Below, in pieces: positions 31,241-34,703 of a stretch of 34,703 nt of DNA. The stretch's first letter is position 1. Each line of letters starts with the position of its first letter. A program made the position numbers and the translations under genes. Below the pieces are notes generated by a model. The model saw nothing but the letters and a program-made list of their open reading frames with translations. It made no database searches and was not told where the DNA came from. Origin of the DNA: an uncultured Lachnospiraceae bacterium (GTDB taxonomy: Bacteria; Bacillota; Clostridia; Lachnospirales; Lachnospiraceae); assembly GCA_900314445.1 (NCBI GenBank), contig OMVA01000068.1:1-34703 (forward strand), given 5' to 3'.

Positions 31241-31403
31241 ATTACCACATTTCTATTTATTTCTCTACCCTGGGTAAAAATAGACCAAAAACAATTAACC
31301 ATAATGATTAAAGGTTCAATAAGCAATTACTTAGTTCATCTTTTTCCAGCAATTCTCTTTCAGAAAATCACTGATGTCACTTATGTCATTACTCTCATAC
31401 ATT
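31241..31403. other. Gene-free stretch upstream of ychF
   Basis: A/T-rich sequence with an 11-bp palindrome TACCCTGGGTA (31266-31276). A 23-codon minus-strand frame opens next to the hairpin at 31404-31446, but it has no ribosome binding site. I see no convincing gene or RNA in this stretch. Confidence 0.35.
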
Positions 31404-31446
31404 TTAGGGAACTTTTATATTATTTTTCATTATAAAAGTTCCCTAA
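31404..31446. terminator. Perfect 16-bp hairpin between sfsA and ychF
   Basis: TTAGGGAACTTTTATA (31404-31419) and TATAAAAGTTCCCTAA (31431-31446) match without error around an 11-nt loop. TTTTGAAT follows on the plus strand. It may be a back-up terminator or the remains of a small mobile element. Confidence 0.55.
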
Positions 31447-31475
31447 TTTTGAATAGTTACTGCTCATAATGAGCG

Positions 31476-31513
31476 CAAAAAAAGCAGTTACCTCGATTTA
31501 AGATCAAACTGCT
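31476..31513 (-). terminator. Terminator after sfsA
   Basis: On the minus strand AGCAGTT (31507-31513) pairs with AACTGCT (31483-31489), with further GAT/ATC pairing in the loop, followed by seven T. It lies about 65 nt beyond the sfsA stop codon and is part of repeat copy B. Confidence 0.75.
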
Positions 31514-31557
31514 ATGTAACGTTCAATATTCAATTAGGTCGAGAAACTTGAATTTGT
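31507..31557. repeat. Flanking repeat, copy B
   Basis: Shares in order AACTGCT, TAACGTT, a TATT block, GTCGA and TTGAATTTGT with copy A at 34609-34668, in the same orientation. Both copies form the 5' side of a minus-strand terminator hairpin. Confidence 0.5.
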
Positions 31558-31578
31558 CATCATGTATGAAACTGAATT

Positions 31579-32305
31579 TTATAGATCAGCACTTTTCGTT
31601 ACGTTGTAAAGAGTTACTCCTTCTAGTCTAAAATCCATCTGAACTTCCCAAAACTCAACACCTGCTTCTGATGCCTCTTTGAAGGTTTGAAAAACCTCTT
31701 CATAATGTGTTGAACGGAGTCTTTCTTTCCTTTCGGTAATGCGATACTGAAACACCTGGAGAAAAACAGCCTTCTCATGATTCTTAAGAGAGCCTGCAAG
31801 TTCCTTAAGATGTTTTACCATCCTATCTGTTGATGAAAACGGCTTAGGTGGTAGTGTTTTAATGTCCTGTCCATATTTTACATTGATAGTTGTCAGCGGA
31901 GTCTTTACTTCCATATAGGTATCTCCGACTTTGAAATCAAGTTTGGATATTCCCAGTTTAACCTCTCGCTGGACACTGTCAAAATCGGGCACGATCGCAT
32001 CCAGTTCATGTTCTTTTAGAAAGAACTCTACAAGTCTGTTGGAAAGAATCTGATTAATCCCTATCCAGTTTTCATCATCGGAAAGAAGCACCGCTTCTAT
32101 GTCATATTTTAGTTTACGCTTTGGATCATCATGATATGTAAAGAAGGCAGGGCAGATTCTTATTCTCCACATCTCCGATACGATTTGTTGTCGGAATATG
32201 AGCAACAAGTTCCTCACCATCTATCTCTACCAGAGCAGTAAACTGACTCTTTCTTTTTAACATTTTCCCTCTGATAAGAGGTTTCTCAAATATATATGTA
32301 CTCAT
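31579..32305 (-). pseudogene. sfsA: sfsA, broken by a single-base frameshift
   Basis: SfsA family (sugar fermentation stimulation protein; a DNA-binding/nuclease-like protein of unclear role). The N-terminal part, from ATG at 32303-32305, reads MSTYIFEKPLIRGKMLKRK and continues to LPCLLYIS, then stops. The C-terminal part continues in the next frame from TYHDDPKRKLKYDIEAVLL to KSADL. The join is at about 32138-32146, where CTTCTTTACA holds one T too many. Total length is 727 nt, one more than 242 codons, so removing one base restores a full-length 241-residue protein with FKVGDTYMEVKTP (the family's metal-site region) intact. The start overlaps the cupin stop (ATGA). It could be a real mutation, a sequencing error or, less likely, programmed frameshifting. 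Confidence 0.85.
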
Positions 32306-32631
32306 TTCTTCACCACAATGGTTAGCATAACCAGGTCTTCCTCTCCTGTATTTATGATAGAATGTTCTGAACATTTAGGACAAATGTGCATTACTCCAGG
32401 CATCAGTAATTCCTCTACCCCATCACAAAATGCTTTTCCTGTCCCGCTTATTATATAATTCATGTCATCTCCGGAATTCTGCTTATGCGTTCCTATACTT
32501 CCTCCTGGATGAATTGATGTTGGAATTATCCGATAGGAATCATCATTATACATACGGGCACTCATAGTACCGGTACCGTTATCCATCCCTGGGAAGGTCA
32601 TTGAATCTATTTTGTTAAAATCTATAAGCAT
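32302..32631 (-). CDS. Small cupin-domain protein
   Basis: 109 residues, a single cupin barrel. The first cupin motif is HPGGSIGTHKQNSGDD followed by MNYIISGTG; the usual HxH is reduced to H-K-Q and the Glu is replaced by Asp. The second motif is LMPGVMHICPKCSEHSIIN, which contains a Cys-Pro-x-Cys and retains the His and Asn. It may bind metal or a small sugar-like ligand; no specific reaction can be assigned. I chose the start at 32631 because GGAGG lies 8 nt before it; an ATG at 32646 overlaps that ribosome binding site. Its stop overlaps the sfsA start, so the two form a unit. It begins 111 nt after the AbiE-like toxin gene, so a separate promoter is possible. Confidence 0.8.
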   Translation of the reverse strand: MLIDFNKIDSMTFPGMDNGTGTMSARMYNDDSYRIIPTSIHPGGSIGTHKQNSGDDMNYIISGTGKAFCDGVEELLMPGVMHICPKCSEHSIINTGEEDLVMLTIVVKK

Positions 32632-32742
32632 TGGTTTTGCCTCCATATATTATGTATCATTCAGAAATTATGCTTCATCACTCATCCCGACAAATGCCGT
32701 TTTATAAATTTCATTGTCCCAAAAATACGTACTTATTGAGCC

Positions 32743-33492
32743 TTAAGCTTCGAAAACACTTACCAATCGACTCACCACCTGATCATTTGTAACTCTATAC
32801 GTCTTCAAACTATTCTGGTCATATTCATCTTCTCGAAGATCATTAATGAAATGGTGAATATCCTCCATGACAGATTCTGGCAAATCCGTTACAGGATTCA
32901 AAACCATCTCAACTGCCAATCTCAAAACATCTTTCTTATGCTTTTTAATATCCGCAGAGTCCACCTTTTCTCCTTGTGCTTTTCGTGAACTCAAGTCCAA
33001 ATACGCCTTAGCCTTAAATAGAATCAAATACTCTGGTCTTAAAACAGAAAATCCATTCTCTATCACTCGTCCATTCAAAAGGACCTGATAATAATCATCA
33101 TCCAAAAGAATGGCCGATAGACTTGAAATATCATCACTCACATAAAGTGGTGTTATACCAATGTGACTTTTAAGCTCAAAATCTGTTCGAGAAAATAACT
33201 CTATCATTTTTGGAAAGCCTTCTACCTGCGGTTTATCAAAACGATAGAACTGTGACTTTCCCGTACTTCCACTTATATGCCTATAATCACCATCTTTAAT
33301 AAAATCCCAAAAGATTCCGGCAAACTCTGGTGTAAGTGCCTCTACAATAAGCACCATATCCAAATCTCTTGTTGCTCGAAAGTCTGCCTCATTCTCTGTG
33401 AATAAAATATCACATGCGGCACCACCTATTAATACATAACTATCTGCATAGTCTTTGAAGTACTCTTTAAATTTCAGCAACCCCGCTACCAT
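32743..33492 (-). CDS. AbiEii-like nucleotidyltransferase, predicted toxin
   Basis: 249 residues. Fits the AbiEii/AbiGii family of minimal nucleotidyltransferases, toxins of type IV toxin-antitoxin and phage-abortive-infection pairs; some relatives transfer nucleotides to tRNA ends. The N-terminal catalytic core has YVLIGGAACDILF with Gly23-Gly24, then FRATRDLDMVL with the metal-binding Asp43-x-Asp45. The later motif is LFKAKAYLDLSSRK (Lys160, Lys162, Arg170) followed by KKHKKDVLRL (Lys187-Asp188), the position of the family's basic and Asp residues. The ATG overlaps the stop of the upstream gene by 7 nt (ATGGTAG), with GGAGG 7 nt before it. This tight coupling and the order, regulator first, are the usual toxin-antitoxin layout. 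Toxicity and target are inferred only. Confidence 0.75.
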   Translation of the reverse strand: MVAGLLKFKEYFKDYADSYVLIGGAACDILFTENEADFRATRDLDMVLIVEALTPEFAGIFWDFIKDGDYRHISGSTGKSQFYRFDKPQVEGFPKMIELFSRTDFELKSHIGITPLYVSDDISSLSAILLDDDYYQVLLNGRVIENGFSVLRPEYLILFKAKAYLDLSSRKAQGEKVDSADIKKHKKDVLRLAVEMVLNPVTDLPESVMEDIHHFINDLREDEYDQNSLKTYRVTNDQVVSRLVSVFEA

Positions 33493-34433
33493 ACATATTC
33501 CTCCAACATTTCTCTTATAGAAATCTCGATTCTTTCATCTTTTTTTTCATCATCTGACAATGATAATAAAAGTGATAATGGATCAATAGCATCACCTTTA
33601 CCAAAAGAAACTACGTAACCTACCTCCTGTATAATACAGCTAGGTTCGTCTTTTTTTATATCAACCAACCTATCCTTCAGTGCCAAATCTTTTATATCTT
33701 TCTTTGCCACAACATAAGTCGGATATTTATTATCAGATATCATCGAATATTCAGCAAGCGCTGACATTCCACCAAAAACAGGAAGATTCAAATTATCATT
33801 AATATAAAAGATATTAATCACCGGATTTCTCATATAAACTTCAATGCTACTCCACAATTCCTTTACATCATCTGGCACATTAATGACACGTGACTTGCCT
33901 TTGGTTCCAAGAATTGGCATATCAAAAAAATCTATCTCGTCGAAACACCTAGAGGCAGACATTTTTGTAATGTCTAGCTGTTCTGCTGCTTTTGTGACTG
34001 TAATTCCATTCCATTTTTCATAGATTGCTGTAAGAATCATTTTCTGAGTTAAAAATGATATTCTTTGAACTGGTTTTATATCTCTTTCACTTATAGAATT
34101 AAGAAGGATACCTAAAAATGGAAGATATATTTCCTTATCTTCTACAATAAAAGGAATTCCATCTGCTATCATTACATTCTTAGAGTAAGTGCTGGTATTC
34201 TTTATATACAAAGCACAACGCATATCCAAAAGCTTTTCAATTTGCCTATGGTTCTTTCGTAATTGAGCCAAATTGATTTTTTCTTTTGGAATTGCTATTA
34301 GCCACTCTATATTATGAATACTCGCAATCTTGAAATCATATAATGAAGAATAGATCATTGGAAGTCTTCCATTATAGTCTATGTCTTGAATATCTACTTC
34401 CATCCCAATGCTCTTCTCTATAAATTCTTTCAT
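33486..34433 (-). CDS. MarR/AbiEi-like regulator, predicted antitoxin
   Basis: 315 residues in three parts. Residues 1-115 form an alpha/beta domain with NLAQLRKNHRQIEKLLDMR and IADGIPFIVEDKEIYLP, a block I recall in MarR-like regulators paired with nucleotidyltransferases. Residues about 125-190 are a winged helix-turn-helix (MILTAIYEKWNGITVTKAA, then LDITKMSASRCFDEI). Residues 200-315 form a C-terminal domain with LPVFGGMSALAEYSMISD, resembling the AbiEi antitoxin C-terminus. The helix-turn-helix is central, whereas classical AbiEi has it at the N-terminus. AAGAGG precedes the ATG. A consensus-like promoter and a perfect 12-bp palindrome lie directly upstream, suggesting negative autoregulation. 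Its stop overlaps the toxin start. Confidence 0.7.
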   Translation of the reverse strand: MKEFIEKSIGMEVDIQDIDYNGRLPMIYSSLYDFKIASIHNIEWLIAIPKEKINLAQLRKNHRQIEKLLDMRCALYIKNTSTYSKNVMIADGIPFIVEDKEIYLPFLGILLNSISERDIKPVQRISFLTQKMILTAIYEKWNGITVTKAAEQLDITKMSASRCFDEIDFFDMPILGTKGKSRVINVPDDVKELWSSIEVYMRNPVINIFYINDNLNLPVFGGMSALAEYSMISDNKYPTYVVAKKDIKDLALKDRLVDIKKDEPSCIIQEVGYVVSFGKGDAIDPLSLLLSLSDDEKKDERIEISIREMLEEYVW

Positions 34434-34447
34434 ATATAAACCTCTTT

Positions 34448-34480
34448 TTAATTTGTAACGTATTTTATGTTACAAATTAA
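34448..34480. promoter_or_regulatory. Operator palindrome of the AbiE-like pair
   Basis: TTAATTTGTAAC (34448-34459) and GTTACAAATTAA (34469-34480) are perfectly complementary with a 9-nt spacer. The repeat begins at the -10 box, covers the likely start site and runs to the ribosome binding site, the expected place for autorepression by the upstream regulator. Confidence 0.7.
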
Positions 34481-34508
34481 AAATAGCACCTTTGGTGTCT
34501 AAAATCAA
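34480..34508 (-). promoter_or_regulatory. Promoter of the AbiE-like pair
   Basis: On the minus strand TTGATT (34503-34508), exactly 17 nt, then TATTTT (34480-34485). The spacer contains a small inverted repeat CACC-AAA-GGTG. Confidence 0.65.
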
Positions 34509-34579
34509 GACAAATCATATTTTAATTCCGTCTGCGAATTTTGCAAATCAACAATATTTAAATTTTTGTAAATTTTTGT

Positions 34580-34615
34580 AAAATGAAGAAGAGCAACTAT
34601 CTTCTGATAACTGCT
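34580..34615 (-). terminator. Terminator of a gene lying right of the window
   Basis: On the minus strand AGAGCAGTTATC pairs fully with GATAGTTGCTCT (two G-U pairs, 4-nt loop), followed by TCTTCATTTT. It would end a leftward transcript entering from the right edge. Confidence 0.6.
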
Positions 34616-34668
34616 CTATATAACGTTTATTATTAAAGTTTGAAAGATGTCGACAAATTTGAATTTGT
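34609..34668. repeat. Flanking repeat, copy A
   Basis: Partner of copy B at 31507-31557, same orientation; shared blocks AACTGCT, TAACGTT, GTCGA and TTGAATTTGT. The remaining 35 nt to the window edge may hold the last codons of a leftward gene (one frame ends GAGTLLMVL then stop), but this is too short to identify. Confidence 0.5.
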
Positions 34669-34703
34669 ATCACAGAACCATCAGCAATGTTCCGGCTCCA
34701 ATC

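Noticed and set aside
31329..31403. 23-codon minus-strand frame next to the 16-bp hairpin
   Set aside because: No ribosome binding site and no recognisable sequence; could be a gene remnant but cannot be supported.
31507..34668. Integron-like cassette recombination sites (the repeats contain AACGTT)
   Set aside because: No integrase gene is visible, the spacing does not match attC, and AAC/GTT together is a common hexamer.

Overview
The window looks like core chromosome of a Gram-positive, anaerobic member of the Firmicutes, most likely family Lachnospiraceae (Butyrivibrio/Roseburia-like). This is inferred from gene content and order: a type III glutamine synthetase, a 137-residue protein between clpC and radA that I remember from Lachnospiraceae genomes, a soluble ligand-binding/GGDEF fusion, and the arrangement of the division and cell-wall (dcw) cluster. 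The DNA is moderately AT-rich. I see no tRNA, rRNA, CRISPR array or transposase gene inside the window. Two promoter signals at the left edge fire leftward out of it and look like the tandem promoters of a stable-RNA operon, but that operon is not visible.

Layout. (1) 1-2041: leftward promoters at the edge, then hflX (ribosome-associated GTPase) and a small membrane protein on the minus strand. (2) 2123-2731: thrH-type phosphatase, alone on the plus strand. (3) 2930-10417, minus strand: purM-purN-purD (purine synthesis, good promoter at 10478-10506), then a ClpC-type ATPase, a conserved small protein and radA. (4) 10641-12968, plus strand: a cytoplasmic LacI-like sensor fused to a diguanylate cyclase, divergent from purM and preceded by a run of eight G at its ribosome binding site. 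(5) 13092-18410, minus strand: metF; a compact set of glycosyltransferase, coiled-coil protein and thioesterase; and type III glutamine synthetase with palindromes upstream. (6) 18671-28425, minus strand: dcw cluster mraZ-rsmH-ftsL-ftsI-mraY-murD-ftsW-ftsQ-ftsZ. It makes the lipid-linked peptidoglycan precursor and assembles the septal synthase and Z-ring. No ftsA, murC, murE, murF or murG lies inside it. (7) 28845-31066: lgt and ychF. (8) 31067-34703: an accessory-looking segment rich in inverted repeats, with an sfsA gene broken by a one-base frameshift, a small cupin, and a two-gene AbiE-like toxin-antitoxin pair with its own promoter and a perfect palindromic operator.

The most unusual signals lie outside the genes. 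A short element with core CATTTGCA and extended form AGTCCATTTGCATGAA recurs in many of the intergenic gaps, often as inverted pairs. A five-copy 15-bp tandem repeat with two complementary palindromes lies before lgt. A 33-35-nt inverted repeat precedes ychF. Two related ~50-60-bp terminator-bearing sequences, in the same orientation, bracket the sfsA-cupin-AbiE segment, which suggests a cassette-like insertion. All functional assignments come from reading motifs and recalling families; no database search was run.
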